Positions 45,733 to 54,579 of a stretch of 64,000 nucleotides of DNA are shown piece after piece. The stretch spans positions 1 to 64,000 of the forward strand of contig NZ_JACJTV010000006.1 in the NCBI RefSeq assembly GCF_014698845.1. Direction: 5' to 3'. The notes beneath the pieces were generated by a model. The model saw nothing but the letters and a program-made list of their open reading frames with translations. It was not told the DNA's origin and did not search any database. The position numbers were made by a program, and so were the translations under genes. Each line of letters begins with the position of its first letter. Positions within the stretch are counted from its first letter, which is position 1. The stretch is from Coleofasciculus sp. FACHB-1120 (GTDB lineage Bacteria; Cyanobacteriota; Cyanobacteriia; Cyanobacteriales; FACHB-T130).

Positions 45733-46539
45733 CTAATACTTGAAATTCACGTAGGTTTCAACTTTGTTCTCTGGCAACTGCTCCACCACCTGGCACCGCA
45801 GCAATTCCCTTATTTCCTCTGGCAGACTTTCATAATAGTCTCGTTGCACAGTCAAGTCCACTTTCGCGGTATGCAGCCAATGCATCACATAGCCCATCAC
45901 AACCATCGGTCTGGGAGTGTTTGTCCGGTTCGGTGAGCCTCGATGTAGCGCCAACGGCGAGCGAATCATCACATCACCCGGCTGCATATAAAAAGACTCC
46001 ATCGGAATTTCCCCAGCAGCGACCTTCACTAACCCTTCCTCACGAGGCAAGATATGAGTTCCCCGCGCCATTTGAAACGGCCCATTGTCCGCCGTTACTT
46101 CTACCAGCGGAAAGTTAACCGCTAGCGCGTAGAGTGGCGTTACTATCTGATCTGAGAAAAGTGGGCGAAAGTCCCGGTGAATTTCTTGGTAATCCGAACC
46201 CTGTACTGGAATATCAGCCCCCAATTGCACCATCTTATATTCTTGGTAGAATACGCGATTGAGAATCCCCAAAATTACTGGATTCGCAAACACATCTACA
46301 TTGGCAAAGGGAGCAACCCAAGGGAAGGTTAGATAGAAGCGGGCTTGTTCGCGAGGTGCCAGACCACCCGGTTGATTTTGGCGCTTTTGGAATAATTCAT
46401 TAAAAGCATCTCCCCACTCTTCGATCAATCCTCTGTCAAATAGACCCCGGATTACACAAATTCCATCTCGATTGAGTTCTTCAGCAAAGCGATTTAGGTC
46501 AGTCGTCGTAAATTTAGCTGTATCTGTAGTTTGAATCAT
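45733..46539 (-). CDS. PhyH-family Fe(II)/2-oxoglutarate dioxygenase
   Basis: About 268 residues from the ATG at 46539, which has AGGA as ribosome site. An upstream ATG at 46635 is open but the extra 32 residues look non-conserved. The iron facial triad is present as IHRDF (about residue 146) and LALHRGSPNRT (about 221), and Arg in the latter would hold 2-oxoglutarate. PhyH enzymes hydroxylate small molecules or lipids. Coupling with a GH43 gene suggests action on a sugar derivative or glycoside. That is inference from the operon only. Confidence 0.88.
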   Translation of the reverse strand: MIQTTDTAKFTTTDLNRFAEELNRDGICVIRGLFDRGLIEEWGDAFNELFQKRQNQPGGLAPREQARFYLTFPWVAPFANVDVFANPVILGILNRVFYQEYKMVQLGADIPVQGSDYQEIHRDFRPLFSDQIVTPLYALAVNFPLVEVTADNGPFQMARGTHILPREEGLVKVAAGEIPMESFYMQPGDVMIRSPLALHRGSPNRTNTPRPMVVMGYVMHWLHTAKVDLTVQRDYYESLPEEIRELLRCQVVEQLPENKVETYVNFKY

Positions 46540-47307
46540 GTTGCTGTTCCTGCTCCAATTCAGGGCGTTAGAGTTGAAGTAAAATCTATCTTTACAAGAG
46601 CAAAGTGTTTCAGGAAGCGGGTTGGCTGCTCCCAAAACCTTCCGTGTAATTACTGCTTAACCAGGTGTTCAATCGTTCACTAAGTTCCACGTTTCGCGCT
46701 TATGGAATCTCCTGAACTTTGTAGATGAAACTGTGACCGAGTTGCTTAATCAGCAGGTAAAGAATGAAGCTGTACAACCTTCACTCATCCTGCAACCGTT
46801 GAATCATTAACGACTATCGTCCAATCGTCATTTCCATATCCACAAGCCTTAGCGACCTAGCTTCTCGAAGTTCCATCTTCGGCTAAAACTAATTCCTCAT
46901 TACATAAAGAAAAACGTAGCGTCATCTACTAATTACTATTATTCCCCGCGATAGATGCGAAATAGCAATCGTTACCTGAAATCTTAAAAAAACTTTGAGT
47001 TAGCTGTGCAAGTTGAGCAACACTATTTTTATCTCGATGAAGACTGGCGATGAATAGTAAATGCTTTCAGCACGCTACGCGATCGCGGGCTTCCAGTGCA
47101 GCGTGGTGTTAAAGCGCGATCGCTATTGGCTTTTTGGCTGGCGATCGCGTAGCTTGGACTGCTAACGGCTTAACTCACAGCAGCAGATATCGCAGAATTT
47201 ACAAAAGGGGGTTTTCTCTGTCTGGAGCAATGAAGTGTTAGCTTGCTCATACGTTTAGCTACAATACAGTACATATGTATTCTCTGTACATGTAGTTAAC
47301 TGCTTCT
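46540..47307. other. Intergenic region upstream of the pAgo operon
   Basis: About 770 bp between divergent operons. Three HIP1 sites lie near 47080-47150. Close to the pAgo operon, a TACAAT (47260-47265) could be a -10 box, followed by the palindrome TACATATGTA (47271-47280) and a second GTACATG. These could be operator half-sites. No gene seen. Confidence 0.4.
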
Positions 47308-48663
47308 GTGCCTAAGAAGATTAGTCATTCCGATATTATCGGACAACAAGGTATCAACATTATTGAAGAGATCGTCCTTGAAATGGGCTTTCTCTGGTAT
47401 CCGTCTGGGGGTGTAGAAGCAGGTATCGATGGTGTCATTGAAATCCGCGATTCTGAAACTGGCGAGGTTACAAACTGCATTATTCAGGTTCAAAGCAAAG
47501 CTAGGCAAAAGACTCAACTTCAGGCAGAAACTGAAACTAGCTTCGAGTATCGATGCGACGAGAGAGATATTGACTACTGGCTGCAAGGCAATGCTCCGGT
47601 CATTTTAATTATTATTAAAATCTCTACCAAAGAAGCTTTCTGGGTTTCTACCAAAGACTATTTCCGCGACCTCAAGCGACGGCAATCCAAAAAGGTTCTT
47701 TTTGATAAAGTACGTGACCGCTTTGATGTGGGTGCCAGATTATCCTTAATGCATCTGGCTATCCCTCGAAATTCAGGACTGTATCTGGCACCACGTCCAA
47801 AGCAAGAGAAGCTGTACTCCAATTTGTTACGAGTTTCGCGGCTTGCAGAACATCTCTACACGGCTTACACCATTACAGAGGATGAATCTAAGGCATATTC
47901 AATACTCCAGAAGATTGGTCGAGATTTAGGACAAGAGTGGTTGTTGAAAGAAAATTTTGTGCTGAGTTTTCATAACCTACGTGAACCACCTTGGACAGAG
48001 ATTTGCGATCCAGGAACTATCGAGGAACATGACGTAGAAGAATGGTCTTTATCAAGCAGGCTTGAACGGCAGCAGGAATTTGTATGGTTACTGAACAAGG
48101 CACTTCGAGAAAAAGTCAAAATTGATTTATCGTTCGACCCAAAGAAAAAGTGTTACTACTTTAAGCCAACTGCTGATAAATCAGCACGTCAATACGATTA
48201 CCGAAGTCTTGCAAAGAAAACTCATCGAGATGTTTTTCAGCGCTACTTAAAGAAAAACTCTGAGGAAGTTGCTTACTATCGGCACTCCGCTTTTCAAGGG
48301 CAATTTCTACGAATCGAGTCTAATTGGTTTCTCGAAATTACACCAACATACTTCTTTAGTAGAGACGGCTATACAAGAGACAAATTTGAACAGGAAAAGC
48401 TCTCAGGAATCAAACGTCTTGAGAAAAATTCTGCTGTGTTTGGTCAACTTGTAATGTGGGCTGAGTATTTAAGTACGCCTGCCCAAGGTGAATTATTCAC
48501 TCCTATTTACCAATTTCTAGAGTTTGATCGGTTAGAAGAGTTTGAAATCGACGTTGGTATCAATGACTCTATTTGGCTAGGGACTGAGGATAAAGAAACT
48601 ACTGAAATCCTCGAAGATAATCTGAATGATTTACCTTTGTTTCGATTAAAAAATGAAAATTGA
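47308..48663 (+). CDS. DREN-APAZ-like effector: DUF4365 nuclease plus APAZ region (SPARDA)
   Basis: A 451-residue protein. The N-terminus is a DUF4365 restriction-like nuclease. GIDGVIEI carries Asp41 and IIQVQSK gives Gln62/Lys64, together forming a PD-(D/E)xK-type site. The C-terminal 300 residues correspond in position to the APAZ domain of Argonaute-associated effectors, though I assign this by context rather than by motif. The stop overlaps the start of a short Argonaute by 11 bp. This pairing is the SPARDA type, in which guide-bound Argonaute activates an unspecific DNA and RNA nuclease, killing or arresting the invaded cell. It starts at GTG with no clear ribosome site, possibly leaderless. 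Confidence 0.85.
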   Translation: MPKKISHSDIIGQQGINIIEEIVLEMGFLWYPSGGVEAGIDGVIEIRDSETGEVTNCIIQVQSKARQKTQLQAETETSFEYRCDERDIDYWLQGNAPVILIIIKISTKEAFWVSTKDYFRDLKRRQSKKVLFDKVRDRFDVGARLSLMHLAIPRNSGLYLAPRPKQEKLYSNLLRVSRLAEHLYTAYTITEDESKAYSILQKIGRDLGQEWLLKENFVLSFHNLREPPWTEICDPGTIEEHDVEEWSLSSRLERQQEFVWLLNKALREKVKIDLSFDPKKKCYYFKPTADKSARQYDYRSLAKKTHRDVFQRYLKKNSEEVAYYRHSAFQGQFLRIESNWFLEITPTYFFSRDGYTRDKFEQEKLSGIKRLEKNSAVFGQLVMWAEYLSTPAQGELFTPIYQFLEFDRLEEFEIDVGINDSIWLGTEDKETTEILEDNLNDLPLFRLKNEN

Positions 48664-49108
48664 ATTTTTACAAGAACCTGAACTAGAGTTTGGCAATGGC
48701 GGACGGCATATTGACATTCGTTTTGGAATGATGCATTATAAACCGCTAGATTATGATAGCACTTCTGCTCCTAAGGAAATTAAAGCGGGGATCATTGGCT
48801 CTTCGGAAACGATCGAAAGATTAGCCGCTTGGCTGGAAAAATGTAAGCAGGGAATTGAGGCAAAGAAAAGCAATCAACAATATCTTTTTCCTGACTTTCC
48901 AGGCTTTGGGGAAGAAGATAACCTACCTACTGGTATTAGCTTGGATGACAGAAGAAATGTAACCATTTCAAAGAAGGATATTGAAACTCTTCTAGAAAAC
49001 AAAGACCCCAATACATTCCTTCGAGAATCAGTTAAGTTCTTTATTGAAGAGTTACGATACATCGATGAAAAAAACAAGCCCAGATGTTTTAATCTGTGCA
49101 TTACCTGA
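48653..49108 (+). CDS. Short prokaryotic Argonaute, N-terminal part (frame ends at A7 run)
   Basis: The first 140 codons of a short pAgo: FLQEPELEFGNGGRHIDIRF, then DSTSAPKEIKAGIIGSSETI, then LAAWLEKCKQGIEAKKSNQQ. This is the conserved opening of the MID-PIWI protein in SPARDA operons. After ELRYIDEK the frame runs for 13 codons of non-homologous sequence to a TGA at 49106-49108, while the homologous continuation is in the +1 frame. The shift sits at the A7 run 49068-49074. With six As the frame would be continuous. It overlaps the DREN-APAZ gene by 11 bp. Confidence 0.85.
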   Translation: MKIEFLQEPELEFGNGGRHIDIRFGMMHYKPLDYDSTSAPKEIKAGIIGSSETIERLAAWLEKCKQGIEAKKSNQQYLFPDFPGFGEEDNLPTGISLDDRRNVTISKKDIETLLENKDPNTFLRESVKFFIEELRYIDEKNKPRCFNLCIT

Positions 49109-50117
49109 AGCTTTACTAGAACGAATATTTATCGATGAAGAATACAATGAGAATCCCAGCCAGCAATCTTCTAATCACAATAGTCAATCAGAAGTAGATT
49201 TAGATTTCCATGACTTGCTTAAGGCAAAAGCAATGGTATTGCGGAAGCCAACACAAATTATTTTACCAGAAACTTACAACGCGGGTAAGAAGCTAAAAGC
49301 AAGCCCTCGAAAGCAGAAAGCTCATTCTATTCAGGATGAAGCAACTCGTGCTTGGAATCTTTATACCGCACTTTACTACAAAGCTTTAGGAACTCCGTGG
49401 CGATTGGTACGAGATGCGCGGGATTTAACCACCTGTTATATCGGTATCAGTTTCTACAAAACTCTCGATCGCTCCAAGGTCTATACCAGCACTGCTCAAA
49501 TTTTTAATGAGAGGGGGGAGGGGGTTATTTTACGTGGAGGTCAAGCAGAACAGACAAAAGACGACCGCCAACCTTACCTTCCAGCAGCGGATGCGGCTGA
49601 GTTGCTTTCTAATGCTTTAGCTCTATACCGTCGAGAGCATCATAACCTACCTGCAAGAGTTGTATTGCACAAGAGTTCTCGATTTATTCCAGAGGAGTTA
49701 GAAGGCTTTCAAGATGCGCTGGACAAACATGATATTAATTCCGCAGAATTTATTAGTTTTGATCGCATAAGTGGAACCCGTTTGTTTCGGTATGGCAAAT
49801 ACCCACCGTTGCGGGGAACGTTACTAACTTTGGATGATCGCACTCATGTTTTGTACACAAGGGGCAGTATCGATTTTTTCTCAACCTACCCAGGAATGTA
49901 TGTGCCCCGTCCTCTCAAGTTCCGGTGTGAGAGTGTAGAGGGAACACCAAAAGCTCTAGCTCAAGAGATTTTGGCACTGACTAAGATGAATTGGAACAAT
50001 ACGCAGTTTGATCGTGGAGAACCAATTACTATCCGGGCAGCACGTCAGGTTGGCAGCATTTTGAAATATTTGGGAAAGAACGATTCGCTTGAAACGCACT
50101 ATCGCTTCTACATGTGA
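49065..50117 (+). CDS. Short prokaryotic Argonaute, MID and PIWI part
   Basis: About 350 residues of short pAgo in the frame after the A7 run. It begins SPDVLICALPEALLERIF and includes a MID-like region (AWNLYTALYYKALGTPWRLV) and the PIWI domain: DLTTCYIGISFYKTLDRS, later LYTRGSIDFFSTYPGMYVPR and ALTKMNWNNTQFDRGEPI. The first catalytic Asp of slicing Argonautes is replaced by Ser in CYIGISFY, as expected for inactive short pAgos that only bind guide and target. An ATG at 49065 could start this part independently, giving a two-piece Argonaute. Otherwise frameshifting, transcript slippage or a sequencing error must be assumed. Confidence 0.85.
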   Translation: MKKTSPDVLICALPEALLERIFIDEEYNENPSQQSSNHNSQSEVDLDFHDLLKAKAMVLRKPTQIILPETYNAGKKLKASPRKQKAHSIQDEATRAWNLYTALYYKALGTPWRLVRDARDLTTCYIGISFYKTLDRSKVYTSTAQIFNERGEGVILRGGQAEQTKDDRQPYLPAADAAELLSNALALYRREHHNLPARVVLHKSSRFIPEELEGFQDALDKHDINSAEFISFDRISGTRLFRYGKYPPLRGTLLTLDDRTHVLYTRGSIDFFSTYPGMYVPRPLKFRCESVEGTPKALAQEILALTKMNWNNTQFDRGEPITIRAARQVGSILKYLGKNDSLETHYRFYM

Positions 50118-50221
50118 GGTGAATGCCGCTTGGATTACTGAACCAACGTTCTAGCTACTAACGGTGGAGTGGTTAGGGACAATAACGGTATAAGAAGTCG
50201 AATCGAGACAGGTTTGGAACA

Positions 50222-52138
50222 ATGGTGCAATTAAAGGTGTGGCAGTGGGTGGTGTTGGCAACGCCGATCGCAACGATCGTTGGTTTCTTGCTGATATCGG
50301 CAGGGTTGCAGATTCACGAGTGGCGGATTAATTGGATCTGGGCTGTATTTACCCTGGTATTCGTGGGTTGGCGTTGGTTGCTGGTGAAGTGGACTCGACC
50401 CGCGATCGCGCAAATAGAATCTGTTATGGCGGAGGTCAGCGCCGAACTAGAATCTGGTGCAGGCGACACGGTAGGGCTACCAGCAGGAAATAATGCCGTA
50501 AATCAAGCAGAAGTCGCCTATCAAGAAATCCTAAAAGCAGCACAGAGCGATCGCCCGATTTGGGAAGACTGGCAAACTTTTTGGCAGCGATGCCAGGATC
50601 TGGTCAGTGCGATCGCTCATGTCTATAATCCGGAAGTGAAGTATCCCCTACTGAACATTTACGTTCCTCAAGCTTTCGGACTGATTCGGGGAACGGTCAA
50701 CGATCTAGATCGATGGATACAACAGTTATCTCCTGCCCTCGCTCAAGTCACGATTGGGCAAGCCTACGAGGCATACGGAGTTTACCGCAAGCTGGAGCCA
50801 TCGGCTCGGAAACTTGGGCAAGTCTGGAACTGGGCGCAGTGGCTTTTAAATCCGGCGGTGGCGGTGGCAAGAGTAGCCAGCAAGCGTTCCAGCAACCAGG
50901 CAACTCAGGAACTACTGGGGAATTTGAGCCAGATGTTGCGGGAAGCGGCTCTTAGGAACTTATGTCGGCAAGCGATCGCTCTCTATGGAGGAACGACTAC
51001 ACTGCCAAAGTCAGAATCCTCAGCTTCCACACCGACGCTACCCAAGGCAAAGACGCAAACCCTCCGAGACATCCTGGCGCAAGCAGAACCCGTCGCAGCG
51101 GTTGAGCAAAAACCCGTCAATATTCTACTGGTGGGACGAACCGGATCTGGAAAAAGCAGCTTGATTAATACACTATTTCAAGCAGATCGAGCCGCCGTGG
51201 ATGTGTTGCCCAGCACTGATAAGATTCAGAATTACCGCTGGCAGAGCCAATTGGGGGAAACCCTGACGCTTTGGGATACTCCGGGTTACGAACAAGTGAA
51301 CCGGGCGGATTTACGAGAGCTTGTGCTGGATTATGCCACCAATGCAGATTTGCTGCTCTTAGTGACTCCAGCCCTCGATCCGGCACTACAAATGGATGTA
51401 GACTTTCTCAAAGATATGAAGGCGGAAGTGGCAGACTTGAGCGCGATCGCCATTGTCACTCAAGTGGATCGTCTGCGTCCCATCCGCGAGTGGGAACCTC
51501 CCTACAACTGGCAAGCAGGCGATCGCCCAAAGGAAAAGGCGATTCGGGAAGCGACCGAGTATCGGGCGAAGCTTCTGGGGAATTTCTGCAATCTGGTTCT
51601 ACCTGTCGTCACAGGTGACACAAAAACGGGTCGAACTGCGTGGGGAGTGGACGCACTCTCATTGGCACTCGTGGATGCGATCGCGCCTACCAAGCAACTC
51701 CGCCTTGCCCGTTTTTTGCGGAATTTGGATGCCCGCACTGTCGCTGCTGCCAAAATCATTGACCGCTACACCTTTCAGATGACAACAACACAGGGACTGG
51801 CTGCACTACTCAAAAGTCCTGTTCTCCAGTTCATTGCGACACTGACAACCGGACGCCCAAATCTAGCATATGTGCTGGCAGACCAAATTCCCGTGGAACA
51901 ATTGCCAGTTGTCATTGGCAAACTTCAGATGGCGTATGATTTGTTCTCCCTCTTGAATCCGGGCGAAAACCCGATAAACTTTGACTTGCTATCCCTTTGG
52001 CCTCTGCTGTTGGAAAACCCCGCTTCACCAGAACGCAACGCCTGGGCATTTGGTCACGCTTTAGTGGAATATTGGACTCAAAATCTGACAGTTGAACAAT
52101 TCCGGGAACGGTTTGAGTTCTATCTCAAGCAAATTTGA
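50222..52138 (+). CDS. Membrane-anchored Era-like GTPase
   Basis: A 638-residue protein with two N-terminal membrane segments (about residues 9-30 and 36-56), a long helical region and a GTPase domain from about residue 295. The G1 loop is GRTGSGKSSL, G3 is DTPGYE, and the G4 position reads TQVDR rather than NKxD, which still fits guanine recognition in relatives. It resembles the cyanobacterial group of YcjX/Era-type membrane GTPases of unknown role. It begins 104 bp after the Argonaute gene on the same strand, but other traits give no reason to link them. Confidence 0.87.
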   Translation: MVQLKVWQWVVLATPIATIVGFLLISAGLQIHEWRINWIWAVFTLVFVGWRWLLVKWTRPAIAQIESVMAEVSAELESGAGDTVGLPAGNNAVNQAEVAYQEILKAAQSDRPIWEDWQTFWQRCQDLVSAIAHVYNPEVKYPLLNIYVPQAFGLIRGTVNDLDRWIQQLSPALAQVTIGQAYEAYGVYRKLEPSARKLGQVWNWAQWLLNPAVAVARVASKRSSNQATQELLGNLSQMLREAALRNLCRQAIALYGGTTTLPKSESSASTPTLPKAKTQTLRDILAQAEPVAAVEQKPVNILLVGRTGSGKSSLINTLFQADRAAVDVLPSTDKIQNYRWQSQLGETLTLWDTPGYEQVNRADLRELVLDYATNADLLLLVTPALDPALQMDVDFLKDMKAEVADLSAIAIVTQVDRLRPIREWEPPYNWQAGDRPKEKAIREATEYRAKLLGNFCNLVLPVVTGDTKTGRTAWGVDALSLALVDAIAPTKQLRLARFLRNLDARTVAAAKIIDRYTFQMTTTQGLAALLKSPVLQFIATLTTGRPNLAYVLADQIPVEQLPVVIGKLQMAYDLFSLLNPGENPINFDLLSLWPLLLENPASPERNAWAFGHALVEYWTQNLTVEQFRERFEFYLKQI

Positions 52139-52292
52139 GCCGATGCCTTTTTATCTGAATCCAAGCTTCTTAGGGAATTTTAAGCAGGCTATCAGACTTA
52201 ATTCAGTGCAATCGCGCATCCTAGAGATAGAGCCAAATAAACTTTCTCAAGGTTGAACTGGCTGGTTTACACCGACAACTGAATGATGCAGC

Positions 52293-52787
52293 ATGAAAAA
52301 ACGTTATCTTTTAAAGGCTGGCGCAGTAATTGTAGGCGCGGCATGGTTATCACGCAATTTAATTGGGAAATCGGAAGTTATGGCAGTTTCAAACAACAAT
52401 TTTGAAATCAACAAAACCGAGGAAGAATGGCGTCAAGTTTTGACGCCCGAACAGTTCAATGTCCTGCGTAAACACGGTACCGAACGTGCTGGAACTAGCC
52501 CGCTTGATAAGCAATACGGTAAAGGAATTTATGCGTGTGCGGCGTGTGACTTACCGCTTTTTACCTCTGAAACGAAATTCGACAGCCATACTGGTTGGCC
52601 TAGTTTTTATGCTCCCATTGAAGGAGGAATTGGCACGTCAGAAGACAAGTCGCTTTTTATGACTAGAATTGAAGTGCATTGCCATCGTTGTGGTGGGCAT
52701 TTAGGTCATGTATTTAACGATGGGCCACGTCCGACTGGCAAGCGCTACTGTATGAATGGTGCTGCACTTAAATTCATTCAAGGCTAA
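52293..52787 (+). CDS. msrB: Peptide-methionine (R)-S-oxide reductase with N-terminal signal
   Basis: A 164-residue MsrB. Zinc ligands are in CAAC (about residue 82) and CHRCGGHLGH (about 127). The catalytic Cys lies in RYCMNG near the end, and GWPSFY is the substrate pocket. It repairs methionine-R-sulfoxide in proteins. The first 30 residues (KKRYLLKAGAVIVGAAWLSR) look like an export signal or membrane anchor, so it may act in the periplasm or thylakoid lumen. Start chosen at the ATG at 52293 because the signal is plausible. Confidence 0.95.
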   Translation: MKKRYLLKAGAVIVGAAWLSRNLIGKSEVMAVSNNNFEINKTEEEWRQVLTPEQFNVLRKHGTERAGTSPLDKQYGKGIYACAACDLPLFTSETKFDSHTGWPSFYAPIEGGIGTSEDKSLFMTRIEVHCHRCGGHLGHVFNDGPRPTGKRYCMNGAALKFIQG

Positions 52788-52857
52788 CGATCGTTCTTAT
52801 TTGACTGCATCGTTTGGCAGGTGTTCTAGTGAAGTTGGCGAATAGAATTCGCGCCTA

Positions 52858-52945
52858 AACACACAAAACCTGCGGAGGCAGGTTTCAAAAGTCCGCGCAG
52901 GCGGACTTCGTTTGTATAGCCGCGATTTCTAATCGCCAAGGCTGC
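52858..52945. repeat. Dispersed cyanobacterial intergenic repeat
   Basis: Contains nested palindromes (AACCTGCGGAGGCAGGTT and GTCCGCGCAGGCGGAC) flanked by half-sites GCGATTT/AATCGCC. The same design, degenerate, is at 4936-5010. Confidence 0.6.
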
Positions 52946-53023
52946 TATTTAACAATTACAAACGTTAGAACTCAGTTGCTAATGGGAATACTTAGTTTGA
53001 TAGGTTATTTACGGAAAATAATC

Positions 53024-53470
53024 ATGAAATCCCTTCAAACAACTGTTTTGTCTACAATTGCAATTTTAACAAGTGGAATTTTTTTATCCTTACAGTCGCA
53101 AGCAACAGTTCCGTTGCAACAGCAGCTTGTAGCTCAAGCCAGTATTGAAGATATAATTCGCGATCTAGATGGAAACGCATATATTTTAGGCGCAGATAAA
53201 CAGGAGCTTGGTGTGGTTTCAAGCGACCAGTATGCCACTGAGTCAATTTGCAACCAGTACGGAAAATATGGCAGCCCCTATTCTTCAACAAGTGTATGGA
53301 ATGAATACGGCAAGTATGGTAGCTCTTATTCCACTATTGGTGCTTATAATCCTCGTGGAAATAAACCTCCTTTAATCGTGTTTGAAGGAGGAGCATTTAT
53401 CTTGAGTAAGAATCCTAACCTGGAGAACCGAATAGATCCAGACTATCTGTTCGCTGTTCTATGCAGGTAG
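53024..53470 (+). CDS. Secreted protein with NQYGKYG repeats
   Basis: About 148 residues from the ATG at 53024. A signal peptide (about residues 5-30) precedes a short strand region and two repeats: NQYGKYGSPYSSTSVW and NEYGKYGSSYSTIGAY. This Tyr/Gly/Ser repeat type occurs in small secreted bacterial proteins of unknown function. An upstream TTG at 52976 would add 16 residues and is unlikely. No partner genes. Confidence 0.7.
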   Translation: MKSLQTTVLSTIAILTSGIFLSLQSQATVPLQQQLVAQASIEDIIRDLDGNAYILGADKQELGVVSSDQYATESICNQYGKYGSPYSSTSVWNEYGKYGSSYSTIGAYNPRGNKPPLIVFEGGAFILSKNPNLENRIDPDYLFAVLCR

Positions 53471-53531
53471 TAGAAGACATAACCCTTTTTCTCAAGGAAA
53501 GGGCGCACAGCCGTGCGCCCCTACAGTTAGT

Positions 53532-53584
53532 TCAAGGAGAGGGTACAAGCTTGTACATCTTGCCAAAGCTTGAAGAGGAAGAAT
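53532..53584. repeat. 53-bp copy of another gene's 3' end
   Basis: Matches 54585-54637 with four substitutions. On the minus strand it encodes FFLFKLWQDVQACTLS, echoing the FFLYKLWQDAQACTSS end of the gene at 54580. A fragment without the rest of the gene, lying just beyond the TacT-like toxin gene. Confidence 0.75.
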
Positions 53585-53653
53585 CAAGTGGGTGAAGCTC
53601 CTAGTTCGCCATTTAACAATAAATCTGCTTGACCACAGCGACGAAACTACCTG

Positions 53654-54157
53654 CTATTTACGACTCTTTAATATTGTTGCCATTGGTAGGAAAAGCGAGA
53701 ATTCATAATCAATTAAGGGAACGAAACCGTATTTCAGATAAAATTGCTTTGACTCATCATCCAGAGCATCAACTCTAACTGCAAAAATCCCTACTTCATC
53801 TGCAAGGCGAACTGCTTTACTAAGAGCATCCATTAGTAATCTTTTTCCCAATCCTCTCCCTTGCATTGAGGTGTCAACGGCAAGTTGTCCGATTAACATA
53901 GCGGGAACAGGATAGCGGGGTAATCTTTTTCTTAGCTGCTCTGGAAGCGAGTCAAACGTAATGCTAGACATACTGATGGTGTAATAGCCAACAACTTCAT
54001 TACCATCTTCTTTGGGAATAGCAACAAAGGTTTTGGCAATGCCTTTTCTATCGTTTTGTCCAGCGTATTGCTTTAGGTAATCGTTTAACTTTGGAACTCC
54101 GCAGTCGAAAGCATCCTTCCTTACACTGCTATCGAGAGGGTGAAAAATCCATTCCAC
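53654..54157 (-). CDS. TacT-like GNAT acetyltransferase toxin
   Basis: A 167-residue GNAT protein. The start FHPLDSSVRKDAFDCGVPKL, the acetyl-CoA loop QLAVDTSMQGRGLGKRLLMD (Q/RxxGxG/A as QGRGLG) and the end FYLKYGFVPLIDYE match TacT/AtaT-type toxins that acetylate aminoacyl-tRNA. Its partner, a DUF1778 ribbon-helix-helix antitoxin, lies 6 bp upstream on the same strand. All core blocks are present, so it should be active. Confidence 0.9.
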   Translation of the reverse strand: MEWIFHPLDSSVRKDAFDCGVPKLNDYLKQYAGQNDRKGIAKTFVAIPKEDGNEVVGYYTISMSSITFDSLPEQLRKRLPRYPVPAMLIGQLAVDTSMQGRGLGKRLLMDALSKAVRLADEVGIFAVRVDALDDESKQFYLKYGFVPLIDYEFSLFLPMATILKSRK

Positions 54158-54163
54158 AAAGTA

Positions 54164-54445
54164 TTACTTTTCGTACTCCTGATATTCACACATCGCCGAT
54201 TTTAAAGCTTCGTTCGGTTCAGGCGGATTCTCTAGTATCGACAAAAAGAGATCCCGATCTCTATCTGACAAAACCAGTGTTTCATGAAAGGCAATGTCCT
54301 TTCTGGCAGCATCAAGTGAGTGGCAAAGCACATAAGAACTTACACTGAGTCCCATCAGTGCAGCTGCCTTTTCAAGCGTCTTTTTTTGCTCTTGGCTCAG
54401 TCTCAAATCAATTCTGCTTTCTTTGGTATTGCTGCTGGCTGACAT
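54164..54445 (-). CDS. DUF1778 (TacA-like) antitoxin
   Basis: A 93-residue protein. The N-terminal ribbon-helix-helix (RIDLRLSQEQKKTLEKAAAL, then MGLSVSSYVL) binds DNA. The C-terminal LVLSDRDRDLFLSILENPPE is the toxin-neutralising segment typical of DUF1778. Cognate toxin follows after 6 bp. Probably autorepresses its promoter. Confidence 0.92.
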   Translation of the reverse strand: MSASSNTKESRIDLRLSQEQKKTLEKAAALMGLSVSSYVLCHSLDAARKDIAFHETLVLSDRDRDLFLSILENPPEPNEALKSAMCEYQEYEK

Positions 54446-54543
54446 AACTAATGTTTAATCAATCTCAGTGTTGGTATTCCGCTATGACATACCAATAGTT
54501 TGATGTATTATCCGGCAAATGTCCACACAAATACTAAGAAAAA

Positions 54544-54565
54544 GGGTGGGTTTTTCGACCCACCC
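54544..54565 (-). terminator. Intrinsic terminator of the gene at 54580
   Basis: GGGTGGGT (54544-54551) and ACCCACCC (54558-54565) form an 8-bp stem with a 6-nt loop. On the minus strand it is followed by TTTTTCTTAG. It lies 15 bp past the stop. Confidence 0.85.
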
Positions 54566-54579
54566 CAAAAGTGATTTGA

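Noticed and set aside
49065..49080. A_AAA_AAC as a programmed -1 frameshift site
   Set aside because: The heptamer is in the right phase, but a -1 shift reaches a stop after five codons. The homologous Argonaute sequence needs a +1 shift.
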